This document shows, piece by piece, positions 1 to 7,030 of a stretch of 21,853 nucleotides of DNA. The DNA comes from a virus. The notes beneath the pieces are model-generated. The model saw nothing but the letters and a program-made list of their open reading frames with translations, was not told where the DNA came from and made no database searches. Numbering within the stretch: the first letter of the stretch is position 1; each line of letters begins with the position of its first letter. The stretch is from the IMG/VR virus record IMGVR_UViG_3300044546_000675, positions 1-21,853 of that record; one strand, 5' to 3'. Made by a program: the position numbers and the translations under genes.

Positions 1-1461
1 GGTGACCTGCGTAGTTGCAGTCAAGGAGGTATTCGTAATGCAAGTGCTACTGTTTTTTATCCTATTTGGCATCATCAGTTTGATGATCTTATTGTTCTTA
101 AGAACAACCAAGGAACAGAAGAAACCCGAGTCCGTCATATGGATTATGGGGTTGTGCTTAGTGCCTTCTTCTGGAGACGATTCAAAAACAAAGAAGACAT
201 AACCTTCTTTGATCCCAACGAAGTACCTGACCTATACGAAGCGTTTTACAAAGACACTGAGTTGTTTGAAGAACTCTATGTCAAGTACGAAAAACAAAAA
301 GGCCTCCGTAAGAAAACGATGAGTGCCGAAGAAGTGTTCAAGAGTGGTATACTAAAAGAGCGCACAGACACGGGTCGAATATATCTCGTATTCATTGATA
401 ATGTCATGAACCAAGGACCTTTTGATCCTGAGTACCATACGATTTATCAAAGTAACTTGTGCTGTGAGATCCTATTACCCACACGTTCATTTAAGCGATT
501 AGACGACGATAGTGGACGCATAGCGTTATGTACACTGGGATCTATCAACTGGGGATCGTTCCGCAATCCAGAGGATATGCGTAGAGCCTGTAGGATTCTA
601 CAGCGTAGCCTGTGTAACATTCTTGACTATCAAGATTTCTTGTCGATACAGAGTAAACTTAGTAACGACGAGATACAACCACTAGGTATTGGTGTTACAA
701 ATCTTGCCTACTGGCATGCCAAGCGTGGACTCAAGTATGGCGAGAAAGATGCACTACAGGATGTTAAAACCTGGATGGAGCACCAAGCGTTCTACTTAAC
801 AGAAGCCACAGTTGAATTAGCCAAAGAACGTGGCCCGTGTACAGAGAGTCATAAAACTAGATATGGACAAGGCGTCTTTCCCTGGGAACTTCGTGCCAAG
901 GGTGTTAATGAACTGGCAGACTTCGCTCCTGAACTTGATTGGGAAACACTACGTGGTAATATGAAGCAGTACGGTGTGCGTAATGCCACATTGATGGCCA
1001 TTGCCCCTGTTGAAAGTTCAAGTGTTGTTATTAACTCAACCAATGGCATTGAAATGCCCATGAGCCTAATATCAGTTAAAGAATCAAAGGCAGGATCATT
1101 TGTACAGGTTGTTCCTGAATACCATAAACTAAAAAACAAATATCAAATGATGTGGGAACAGAAAGACTGTGATGGCTATTTGAAAACAGCCGCAGTTCTT
1201 GCTGCCTATGTTGATCAATCAATTTCAACTAACACATTCTACAATCCAGCACACTGGGCAGATCGTAAAGTGCCTACTACATTGATTGCTAAAAATTTGA
1301 TGCAGGCGCACATGTGGGGATTGAAAACATTCTACTACAGCCTGATTAATAAGGCAGGTAGCAAAGCAATGGCCGAAGCAACTCCCGAAGTACACTACAA
1401 CGGGTTCCATAACGAAAGAGAAGTAATCGAAGACGAAGACTGCGAGGCATGTAAATTATGA
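1..1461 (+). CDS. nrdA: Ribonucleoside-diphosphate reductase alpha subunit, class Ia (5' end missing)
   Basis: Reduces ribonucleoside diphosphates to deoxy forms as the large subunit of the NrdA-NrdB complex, supplying dNTPs for phage replication. The reading frame is open from the first base, so the gene starts left of the window; 486 C-terminal residues remain of a usual ~750. Visible class Ia hallmarks are SCSQGG and VRHMDYG near the left edge, NLCCEI (equivalent to E. coli N437-C439-E441), IALCTLG (C462 equivalent), the FYY pair equivalent to Y730/Y731, and a C-terminal CEACKL tail whose two cysteines re-reduce the active site. The stop overlaps the nrdB start by ATGA, which implies translational coupling. 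Identification is firm; the ATP-cone region lies outside the window. Confidence 0.97.
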   Translation, partial: GDLRSCSQGGIRNASATVFYPIWHHQFDDLIVLKNNQGTEETRVRHMDYGVVLSAFFWRRFKNKEDITFFDPNEVPDLYEAFYKDTELFEELYVKYEKQKGLRKKTMSAEEVFKSGILKERTDTGRIYLVFIDNVMNQGPFDPEYHTIYQSNLCCEILLPTRSFKRLDDDSGRIALCTLGSINWGSFRNPEDMRRACRILQRSLCNILDYQDFLSIQSKLSNDEIQPLGIGVTNLAYWHAKRGLKYGEKDALQDVKTWMEHQAFYLTEATVELAKERGPCTESHKTRYGQGVFPWELRAKGVNELADFAPELDWETLRGNMKQYGVRNATLMAIAPVESSSVVINSTNGIEMPMSLISVKESKAGSFVQVVPEYHKLKNKYQMMWEQKDCDGYLKTAAVLAAYVDQSISTNTFYNPAHWADRKVPTTLIAKNLMQAHMWGLKTFYYSLINKAGSKAMAEATPEVHYNGFHNEREVIEDEDCEACKL

Positions 1462-2558
1462 GCAAACAACAATATAACCTAACCACAAAAACAGACTATC
1501 TCAATCGCAAGATGTTTCTGGATCCAGCAGGGCCAGTGACCATTCAACGCTTTGAAGAAGTAAAATATAAAAAGATTGCAGACTTTGATTCAACTGCCCG
1601 AGGATTCTTTTGGCAACCAGAAGAGATTAGTTTGACTAAAGATTCGAACGATTTTAAAGATGCCAGCGATGCTGTCAAACATATCTTCACTAGCAACCTA
1701 CTTCGTCAAACAGCACTGGATAGTTTGCAAGGTCGTGGACCAACACAGGTATTTACTCCGGTGTGTAGTCTCCCTGAAGTAGAAGCACTTATGTACAACT
1801 GGGGATTCTTTGAAACAAATATTCACAGTAAGAGTTACAGCCATATTATTCGTAACATTTACAATGTACCCAAGGATGTGTTCAACACCATCCATGACAC
1901 TCGAGAAATTGTAGACATGGCCAGTTCGGTAGGCAACTACTATGACAAGCTACACGTTATTAACTGCCGTAAAGAACTTGGACAAGAGGTTACTGAGAAA
2001 GAACACGTTAAGGCTGTTTGGTTGGCACTACATGCCAGCTATGCGCTAGAAGCGTTCCGCTTTATGGTTAGCTTTGCCACCAGCTTGGCCATGGTAGAGA
2101 ATAAAATCTTTATGGGTAATGGCAACATCATTCAATTGATCTTGCAAGATGAACTCTTACACAAAGGGTGGACTGCTTATATGATCAATCAAGTGGTCAA
2201 AGAGGATGCTCGATTTGTCGAAGCTCGAGAAGAATGCCATGCAGAAGTGTATCAACTTTACATGGATGTTATTCGTGAAGAAAAAGAATGGGCCACCTAT
2301 TTGTTCAAGTTAGGTCCTGTTATTGGACTCAATGCCAACATCCTAAAAGATTTTGTAGATTATACCGCAGTGGGCGCATTAAAAGATATTGGTATCAAGT
2401 ATCTTCAGGCCGCACCAAAATCAACTCCAATTCCGTGGTTCAACAAGCACACAGATACCAGCAAGAAACAAAGTGCTCTACAAGAAACAGAAAGCACAAA
2501 CTATGTTATCGGCGTCATGGGAGAAAATATTGACTATGCTGAATTGCCGGCTATATAA
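1458..2558 (+). CDS. nrdB: Ribonucleoside-diphosphate reductase beta subunit, class Ia
   Basis: Small subunit that houses the di-iron/tyrosyl radical cofactor and passes the radical to NrdA. It has 366 residues, against 376 in E. coli, and is full length. Expected ligands are seen: D88 (LDSLQGR), E119, H123, radical tyrosine Y127 (HSKSYSHI), E198 (ALEAFRF), and E232/H235 (QDELLH). The tail, ending in a Y plus acidic residues (NYVIGVMGENIDYAELPAI), is the NrdA-docking peptide type. Oddity: the first metal motif reads E-T-N-I-H, one residue longer than the E-T-I-H of E. coli and T4, as judged from memory of those sequences. The gene starts inside the nrdA stop and ends on a TATAAT that belongs to a candidate promoter for the next gene. 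Confidence 0.97.
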   Translation: MSKQQYNLTTKTDYLNRKMFLDPAGPVTIQRFEEVKYKKIADFDSTARGFFWQPEEISLTKDSNDFKDASDAVKHIFTSNLLRQTALDSLQGRGPTQVFTPVCSLPEVEALMYNWGFFETNIHSKSYSHIIRNIYNVPKDVFNTIHDTREIVDMASSVGNYYDKLHVINCRKELGQEVTEKEHVKAVWLALHASYALEAFRFMVSFATSLAMVENKIFMGNGNIIQLILQDELLHKGWTAYMINQVVKEDARFVEAREECHAEVYQLYMDVIREEKEWATYLFKLGPVIGLNANILKDFVDYTAVGALKDIGIKYLQAAPKSTPIPWFNKHTDTSKKQSALQETESTNYVIGVMGENIDYAELPAI

Positions 2559-2559
2559 T
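2530..2559 (+). promoter_or_regulatory. Candidate sigma70-type promoter for glutaredoxin
   Basis: TTGACT at 2530-2535 and TATAAT at 2554-2559 are separated by 18 bases. The -10 overlaps the nrdB stop codon. Transcription would begin near 2566, giving a leader of about 13 bases that still contains the AAAAGGA ribosome binding site of the glutaredoxin gene. The match could be coincidental within coding sequence. Confidence 0.5.
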
Positions 2560-2578
2560 ACAGTTAAAAGGACACATC

Positions 2579-2827
2579 ATGGAAGTAATAGTTTGGAGCA
2601 AGTACCATTGCCCTTATTGTGATCAAGCAAAAGCATTGTTGACACAGCAAGGTGTTAAATTTGAAGAACGTAAAATTGGTGACGGTTACACTCGAGAAGA
2701 ATTGTTAGAAGCTGTACCAACTGCTAGAACAGTACCACAAATTATCATCAATGGTAATGTAATTGGTGGCTTTACAGAATTAAGAAAATATATCGATGAA
2801 ACTGGTTTCAACGGTAGCGGATACTAA
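2579..2827 (+). CDS. Glutaredoxin (CPYC type)
   Basis: Small dithiol oxidoreductase of 82 residues with a thioredoxin fold. The redox centre CPYC is at residues 11-14, followed by the cis-proline motif TVPQ at about 51-54 and a GG near residue 65, the glutathione-binding pattern of glutaredoxins. In this position, directly after nrdA-nrdB, its likely job is to re-reduce the C-terminal cysteines of NrdA, like T4 NrdC. An AAAAGGA ribosome binding site lies about 8 bases before the ATG, and a candidate private promoter sits at 2530-2559. The electron donor (glutathione or thioredoxin reductase) cannot be read from the window. Confidence 0.95.
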   Translation: MEVIVWSKYHCPYCDQAKALLTQQGVKFEERKIGDGYTREELLEAVPTARTVPQIIINGNVIGGFTELRKYIDETGFNGSGY

Positions 2828-2841
2828 TTAGGAAAATATAA

Positions 2842-3159
2842 ATGTTATTTAATAAACAAAAATTTGCAGCAGGTGATATCATCTCAGTTAAATTGATTAC
2901 TGGAGAAGAAGTCATGGGCAAATTTGTGGAAGACACAATGGGAACTATCACTCTAGATCGTCCTTTAATGTTGGCCATGACACAGAAAGGACCAGCAATG
3001 TCTCCAGTACTGATGACAGTTCATCCGGATGCCAAGTTGACATTTAATTCAAGTGCAATCATCACCATGGCAGAAACAGATCCGGAAGTTGGCAAGCAGT
3101 ATGTATTCCAGACCACAGGCATTCAGCCAGTAAGTGCTGGTAGTATTATCAAAGGTTAA
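2842..3159 (+). CDS. Sm-like (LSm-fold) protein of the marine-phage type
   Basis: A 105-residue protein whose N-terminal half, GDIISVKLITGEEVMGKF followed by short beta-strand-like blocks ending in LTFNSSAIITM, looks like the five-stranded Sm barrel. A structurally solved Sm-like protein of putative cyanophage origin has been described from ocean metagenomes, and this sequence fits that type by pattern memory. RNA binding is therefore possible but not shown. The gene follows glutaredoxin by 14 bases with a weak TAGGAAAA ribosome binding site, and leads into tail-type genes. A small baseplate role is an alternative. Confidence 0.5.
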   Translation: MLFNKQKFAAGDIISVKLITGEEVMGKFVEDTMGTITLDRPLMLAMTQKGPAMSPVLMTVHPDAKLTFNSSAIITMAETDPEVGKQYVFQTTGIQPVSAGSIIKG

Positions 3160-3162
3160 TCT

Positions 3163-3543
3163 ATGGCCGCAGGAGACCCAATTGATTACAGTAGTTACTA
3201 TGCCGATATTGCTACAGCATTAGGAACAATTGCAACGAATTCAACTGATATTAAGAATTCGTTGGCCATAATTGCTGCCCAAACAACTACCTTAGCTAGT
3301 ACATTAGGGGAAATCGAAGGTCATCAGCAAAAATTGCGTGAGCTTGGCGAAGGCCCTGGTATCCATATTATTGGGCCTTATGAATTAGTGCAATTCATCA
3401 CCTCATATAGAAGTCTAATTGAAGAAGGCAAACTGCTGAGTTTTCGTGATAAACAGCCGTCGGACAAAGAAGTTAGCAAAGCACTAAATGATCTTGGCAA
3501 CTATATAGCAAAGATCAAACAGAATATTCCCAAGGATTTTTAA
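3163..3543 (+). CDS. Unknown protein with N-terminal helical repeat region
   Basis: This 126-residue protein is not recognised. Residues about 12-60 are rich in A, T, S, I and L with heptad-like spacing (IATALGTIATNSTDI and IAAQTTTLASTL), suggesting a coiled coil. The rest is charged and helical, ending in lysines. It sits 3 bases after the Sm-like gene and 1 base before the PAAR protein gene, so it is probably co-translated with tail-tip components. A baseplate or tail accessory role is inferred from position only. The ribosome binding site is a modest AAAGG. Confidence 0.75.
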   Translation: MAAGDPIDYSSYYADIATALGTIATNSTDIKNSLAIIAAQTTTLASTLGEIEGHQQKLRELGEGPGIHIIGPYELVQFITSYRSLIEEGKLLSFRDKQPSDKEVSKALNDLGNYIAKIKQNIPKDF

Positions 3544-3544
3544 T

Positions 3545-4507
3545 ATGCCAGGAGTATCGAGACAAGGCGCCGATATTGCCGGCGGAACAATCGCAGCAGG
3601 TTCTTCTAATGTTTTTGTAAATGGTTCACCAATTGCAAGACTAGGAGATGCAGTAGCAGGTCACGGTCGTGGTTCGCATAGTAGCCCTACAATGGCTGGA
3701 TCTAGTAGTACAGTATATGCTAACGGCATTCTAATATGTAGAGAAGGTGATGCGGCAACCTGTGGCCATCCTGCTACTGGCAGCGGAAATGTGTTCTCCG
3801 GAACATTTGCATCCTTTGTAGTCCCTCCTGTAGTAATTGCTCCAGCAACACAAGCAGCCATTAACAGACAAACAAGTGCATATGTGGCTAATCCCGGTGC
3901 TTACAATGTTGCATCTAACGACCAGGTTAAACAAAACTTTCCGGGTACTCCACAAGGAGCAGACGGTGAGAGTTTAATTGACACTGATGTGGTACTAGCC
4001 AGTGACATTCCTTCATTGCTGTCGCAGAATCTCGACGAAGCCGGCAAGGGGATTTGGGAAGAGACAGGAATGGGCGGCCGCGCCAGTAATTCTAGGATCA
4101 CTGGTATATGGAAAGAACTTGGATATCCACAGACTGGTGCTTGGCTTACTGACCAAACTGCTTGGTGTATGGGTTATGTAAATTGGGTGTTGAAACGATG
4201 CGGCTACAGATTTGTGCAAACTGCCTGGGCTTTTGATATTAGGGATAAAGCTGCTGCATATAAAGCCGTTAAGATCCCACTTAATCAAGGACAGCCTGGA
4301 GACATAGCTTTATGGAGTTATGGTCATGTGAATTTTATCTATACTGCCAGTAGCGGAACATACTCTTTTGTTGGTGGTAATCAAAGCACTAAAGCAAAAA
4401 ATGTTAATAATCCCTCGAGCGGGTCTGTGACAAGATCTTGGCCAAGCGGGTATCGAACACCCGGCGACAATTCCTTAATTGGAATATTTAGACCTGTTAA
4501 GGAATAG
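3545..4507 (+). CDS. PAAR tail-spike tip protein fused to a CHAP-type peptidoglycan hydrolase
   Basis: A two-domain protein of 320 residues. Residues 1-90 form a PAAR domain: repeated G-S-x-x-V-(F/Y)-(V/A)-N-G hairpins (NVFVNGSPIARLGD, TVYANGILICREGD) with H40, H45, C65, C73 and H75 as candidate zinc ligands at the spike apex. After a low-complexity linker, residues about 185-320 match the TIGR02594/CHAP amidase type: AWCMGYVNWVL (nucleophile C208), GHVNFIY (H261) and GGNQS (N279). The fused enzyme would sharpen the tail tip and locally cut peptidoglycan during injection, a job done in T4 by the gp5 lysozyme domain. It follows the upstream gene by one base. Both domains are clear; the injection role is inferred. 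Confidence 0.88.
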   Translation: MPGVSRQGADIAGGTIAAGSSNVFVNGSPIARLGDAVAGHGRGSHSSPTMAGSSSTVYANGILICREGDAATCGHPATGSGNVFSGTFASFVVPPVVIAPATQAAINRQTSAYVANPGAYNVASNDQVKQNFPGTPQGADGESLIDTDVVLASDIPSLLSQNLDEAGKGIWEETGMGGRASNSRITGIWKELGYPQTGAWLTDQTAWCMGYVNWVLKRCGYRFVQTAWAFDIRDKAAAYKAVKIPLNQGQPGDIALWSYGHVNFIYTASSGTYSFVGGNQSTKAKNVNNPSSGSVTRSWPSGYRTPGDNSLIGIFRPVKE

Positions 4508-4508
4508 C

Positions 4509-4919
4509 ATGAAAAAATTCTTATGGAAAATATTAGGTTTCCTTAGTTTGGGAATGGCCTATGTTGGATTAGTTACACCAGGTATCCCCTACTCAATCTT
4601 TGTGGTGTTTGCGGCCTATTGCTTTGCCAAAGGTAGTCCCAAGATGCATGCCTGGATTTACAATCACAAACTGTTTGGACCGTTCCTTACTAACTGGGGT
4701 GAAAAGCGTGTGTTCCCACAGAAGATGAAATACTTCATGTTGTTCATGATGACAACCAGTTTGATCACCATGTGGTTGACAGCAGTCCCAGTTCGTGGTA
4801 TAATATACACAGCAGTGTTTATGATGCTGGTGGCCATATGGGCTTGGAGATTCCCCAGCTCAGTTGAAGAATATGACAACAGAAAAGCACAAGGTAAAAA
4901 AATTGGATGGATTAAATGA
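4509..4919 (+). CDS. DUF454 (YbaN-like) inner-membrane protein
   Basis: This 136-residue integral membrane protein has the DUF454 signature: GLVTPGIPYSIFVVFAAYCF, then KGSPKMHAWIYNHKLFGPFL and a W-x-x-x-R-V-F-P-x-K-M-K block. Hydrophobic segments lie at about residues 7-24, 27-40, 74-90 and 97-115. The ATG at 4509 is preferred over an in-frame ATG at 4479 because it follows the previous stop by one base and begins with the MKKFLWK expected for this family. The molecular function of DUF454 is not established. It overlaps the next gene by ATGA and contains a consensus promoter within its coding region. Confidence 0.85.
   Translation: MKKFLWKILGFLSLGMAYVGLVTPGIPYSIFVVFAAYCFAKGSPKMHAWIYNHKLFGPFLTNWGEKRVFPQKMKYFMLFMMTTSLITMWLTAVPVRGIIYTAVFMMLVAIWAWRFPSSVEEYDNRKAQGKKIGWIK
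4776..4804 (+). promoter_or_regulatory. Perfect-consensus sigma70-type promoter inside the DUF454 gene
   Basis: TTGACA at 4776-4781 and TATAAT at 4799-4804 are separated by exactly 17 bases. Initiation near 4811 would give a transcript with about a 105-base leader reaching the first 2OG oxygenase gene at 4916. A 12-of-12 match at the optimal spacing is unlikely by chance in a window this size, but the encoded residues may also constrain the bases. Confidence 0.65.
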
Positions 4920-5566
4920 CACCTACCTATAAGGTCACTCCACTGTTTGGCGTGCCTTTGTACCAGACCAACATTGGGTCATTGGATAAAGGCATGCGCG
5001 AATTCATTGAAAATCAAGAATATGAACGCATGGCCGCCGACAACGGTGACTATACAGTGAACAAGTATATTTTAGATACTCCAGAACTTGCTCCGTTGAA
5101 AGCTAAAATTATGAAAGCGGCAGATAATTTTATCTACACAGTCTTAGACGTAAAACGCAACATGGATTTTCGCATGGAGAACAGTTGGGTGAATCGTCAT
5201 TACACAGGCGACTACTCTGGACAACACTATCATGGCAACAGCCTTATCAGTGGTGTTTATTACATAGACACAGGCGTTGATACTGGTGCATTTGTATGTC
5301 ACAAAGACAAGGGCAACTATAACCTATGGACCGAAACTGTGAGAGTGGACTTCAATTATCAAGACCACGGTAACGATGCCAAGCTGAATTTCTTCAATGC
5401 CGATGCTTGGGGTTTGTATCCTGCCAAAAATGACCTAATCATGTTCCCATCCATGATGACTCATTCGGTTGAGGAAAATCAATCGTCAAAGATACGATAC
5501 AGTTTGGCCTTTAACCTATTCCCCCGAGGCACAGCCGGTGGTGTAATCAATACCCTAACTGTTTAA
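4916..5566 (+). CDS. 2OG-Fe(II) oxygenase family protein (TIGR02466 / 2OG-FeII_Oxy_5 type), first copy
   Basis: Predicted 2-oxoglutarate- and iron-dependent hydroxylase of 216 residues. Family landmarks are the N-terminal TPLFGVPLYQT block, HYHGNSLISGVYYID (H104, H106), MFPSMMTHSV (H183) and the R-Y-S-L-A-F-N block with R194, the likely 2OG carboxylate contact. The usual HxD iron motif reads H-x-H-x-N-S here, as in this family. Substrate is unknown; phage members are thought to modify protein or nucleic-acid targets, but nothing in the sequence settles it. The start overlaps the DUF454 stop by ATGA. It is followed without a gap by a paralogue with the same architecture. Confidence 0.88.
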   Translation: MTPTYKVTPLFGVPLYQTNIGSLDKGMREFIENQEYERMAADNGDYTVNKYILDTPELAPLKAKIMKAADNFIYTVLDVKRNMDFRMENSWVNRHYTGDYSGQHYHGNSLISGVYYIDTGVDTGAFVCHKDKGNYNLWTETVRVDFNYQDHGNDAKLNFFNADAWGLYPAKNDLIMFPSMMTHSVEENQSSKIRYSLAFNLFPRGTAGGVINTLTV

Positions 5567-6214
5567 ATGCAACATAGAATAACGCCATTGTTTGCAATAC
5601 CTTTGTTTCAAACACATCTAGGCAATCTCAATATCATTACCAAAACTTGGTTAAAAAATCTTGAGTATCCTTATCAACGAACCGGCCACGATGGCACTGA
5701 CGAAGATCTCGATGAGGGATCAAAAGGCATGTACATTCTAGACAAACCTCAACTCAAGAATTTGCGTAAACAGATAACAGACGCAATTGATTATTTTGTG
5801 CATCAATCGTTGGGCGTCGACGATGGTATAAAATTTGATATATCAACCAGCTGGGCCAATCGATATCTAAATGATGAACTTGTGATTAAACATAATCATA
5901 AAAATTCTATGATCAGTGGAGTCTACTATATAGAAACAACAGCCACCACTGCTCCAATTGTGTTTGAACAGGCATGGTCGCATGTGAACCTGTTTCACTC
6001 AACAACAACGCCCACGTTTAAAAAAACTCATGTGAACGAGTATAACTCAAGCACACATACCATTTATCCGAGAACTGGAGATCTCTTGTTGTTCCCTTCC
6101 CATCTAGAACATACAGTTCCCGCAAGTGATTCAACAGACACTAGATACAGTCTAGCATTTAATTGTTTTGCTAGAGGACATATGGGATTTGGAACTGGAC
6201 AAATAACACTATGA
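5567..6214 (+). CDS. 2OG-Fe(II) oxygenase family protein, second tandem copy
   Basis: A 215-residue paralogue of the preceding gene, starting on the base after its stop. The same blocks are present: ITPLFAIPLFQTHLG, HNHKNSMISGVYYIE (H109, H111), LFPSHLEHTV (H182) and RYSLAFN (R193), ending FARGHMGFG. Catalytic positions are kept in both copies while the middle is diverged (this copy has an acidic DGTDEDLDEG stretch near residues 42-51), pointing to an old duplication with distinct substrates rather than a redundant pair. The start overlaps no upstream codon and has no obvious Shine-Dalgarno, so coupling to the upstream gene is likely. Substrate unknown. Confidence 0.88.
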   Translation: MQHRITPLFAIPLFQTHLGNLNIITKTWLKNLEYPYQRTGHDGTDEDLDEGSKGMYILDKPQLKNLRKQITDAIDYFVHQSLGVDDGIKFDISTSWANRYLNDELVIKHNHKNSMISGVYYIETTATTAPIVFEQAWSHVNLFHSTTTPTFKKTHVNEYNSSTHTIYPRTGDLLLFPSHLEHTVPASDSTDTRYSLAFNCFARGHMGFGTGQITL

Positions 6215-6459
6215 AAAAAATAACACTAGACCAATTGGTAGAAATTGCCGCAGAAGTAGAAGCTGGCGATCCCGCAGATTGGGGTAAACTTGCTGTTGGG
6301 CAAGAACAGGCATTTAGAATGATTGGCACAAGTATACTTGACATGTTTGACAAAGAAGTGTATACTGATGATGACAAACTGATAATGTTGGCAACTATTA
6401 CTAAACTAACAGTTGAAAACATGTTGCTTAATCTAAAGATTATGGATAAAAGTTCATAA
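6211..6459 (+). CDS. Small unknown protein
   Basis: An 82-residue, mostly helical, acidic protein that is not recognised. It opens [27 protein letters not shown] and has an amphipathic C-terminal helix ([20 protein letters not shown]). The ATGA overlap with the second oxygenase argues that it is a real, coupled gene. Its stop lies inside a CATAAATA motif that may be a late promoter for the cold-shock gene. It lacks membrane segments and cysteines. Confidence 0.75.
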   Translation: MKKITLDQLVEIAAEVEAGDPADWGKLAVGQEQAFRMIGTSILDMFDKEVYTDDDKLIMLATITKLTVENMLLNLKIMDKSS

Positions 6460-6462
6460 ATA
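6455..6462 (+). promoter_or_regulatory. Candidate T4-type late promoter (CATAAATA)
   Basis: CATAAATA differs at one base from the TATAAATA late promoter box of T4-like phages and lies 45 bases before the cold-shock gene start. It overlaps the end of the preceding gene. A phage late sigma factor is assumed; none is visible in the window. Confidence 0.4.
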
Positions 6463-6506
6463 ACTCACACAGACAGCATAAATTTACAAACAAGGAAAAT
6501 AGTAAA

Positions 6507-6710
6507 ATGGTAACAGGAAAAGTAAAATGGTTTAACGACGCCAAAGGTTTTGGATTCATTACTCCGGACGATGGTGGCGCAGACTTATTTGCTCACTTTT
6601 CACAGATTAATTCGAGTGGCTTCAAGAGCCTACAAGAAGGACAAAGTGTAAGGTTTGAAGTGACTCAGGGTCAAAAAGGCGAGCAGGCTAGTAATATTCA
6701 AGCTGCCTAA
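6507..6710 (+). CDS. Cold-shock-domain protein (CspA family)
   Basis: A 67-residue single OB-fold that binds single-stranded RNA and DNA and can melt RNA secondary structure. The family pattern is complete: [16 protein letters not shown] (RNP1 = KGFGFI), then DLFAHFSQI (RNP2-like, with L-F-A replacing the usual V-F-V), G-F-K-S-L-x-E-G-Q-x-V-x-F-E-V and QASNI. An AAGGAAAA ribosome binding site precedes the ATG. It stands directly upstream of the tmRNA gene and could be cotranscribed with it. A transcription-antitermination or mRNA-melting role during infection is inferred. Confidence 0.95.
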   Translation: MVTGKVKWFNDAKGFGFITPDDGGADLFAHFSQINSSGFKSLQEGQSVRFEVTQGQKGEQASNIQAA

Positions 6711-6791
6711 AAAATTGTTGTAGAAGTCTTAAAGTAAGGCATTCTGGACGCGGGTTCGACTCCCGCCAGGTCCACCATAAAGGAGATTAGT

Positions 6792-6863
6792 ATGGATAAC
6801 GAATATAGTGCTCTAGTTGGCTTTATTGTTGTTATCGTAGTATTTGCTCTAGTCCTTTTATGA
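6792..6863 (+). CDS. 23-residue membrane peptide ORF in the tmRNA intervening segment
   Basis: A small ORF lies entirely in the 87-base segment between the two tmRNA pieces. It has a strong ribosome binding site (AAAGGAG at 6779-6785) 6 bases before the ATG. The peptide starts MDNEYSALVG and continues as an unbroken hydrophobic run (FIVVIVVFALVLL), a plausible single membrane span. The TGA stop at 6861-6863 leaves one base before the mature 5' end of the coding piece, so a terminating ribosome would cover the acceptor-stem strand. No function is known; a small membrane effector or a leader that times tmRNA processing are both possible. Chance occurrence cannot be excluded, but the start signals are better than those of many genes here. 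Confidence 0.6.
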   Translation: MDNEYSALVGFIVVIVVFALVLL

Positions 6864-6943
6864 TGGGCCTGCCATGGTTTCGACAGGGTGAGATAGGATA
6901 AAGATCAACACGTGGGGTCACGTAAAATACAAAAAACGTAAAT

Positions 6944-7030
6944 GCAAACGCAGATACATTCGACTTCAGCGCAATGAGCTTCACTGGAAACACTGTTTCC
7001 GGCAAAAGCAAAGTTGCTCTAGCTGCCTAA
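6944..7030 (+). other. tmRNA tag reading frame (28-residue degradation tag)
   Basis: From the GCA resume codon, preceded by an A-rich stretch and GTAAAT, the frame runs 28 codons to TAA. It starts ANADTFDF and ends KVALAA, the C-terminal hydrophobic signal recognised by ClpXP/ClpAP. A GGAAAC-ACT-GTTTCC hairpin (6975-6989) lies inside the frame. The tag is longer than the roughly 8-20 residues usual in bacteria. The resume codon is inferred by analogy and could lie a few codons later. Confidence 0.75.

Noticed and set aside
2-202. Short hydrophobic ORF at the left edge
   Set aside because: It lies in another frame across nrdA sequence that clearly encodes SCSQGG and VRHMDYG; the hydrophobic run is a frame artefact.
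2836-2843. TATAAATG as a late promoter before the Sm-like gene
   Set aside because: It overlaps the start codon of the gene itself, so it could not produce a translatable start for it.
6739-6777. A tRNA gene suggested by the T-arm and CCA
   Set aside because: There is no D-arm, anticodon arm or 5' acceptor strand upstream; the 5' strand is found downstream at 6865, as in permuted tmRNA.
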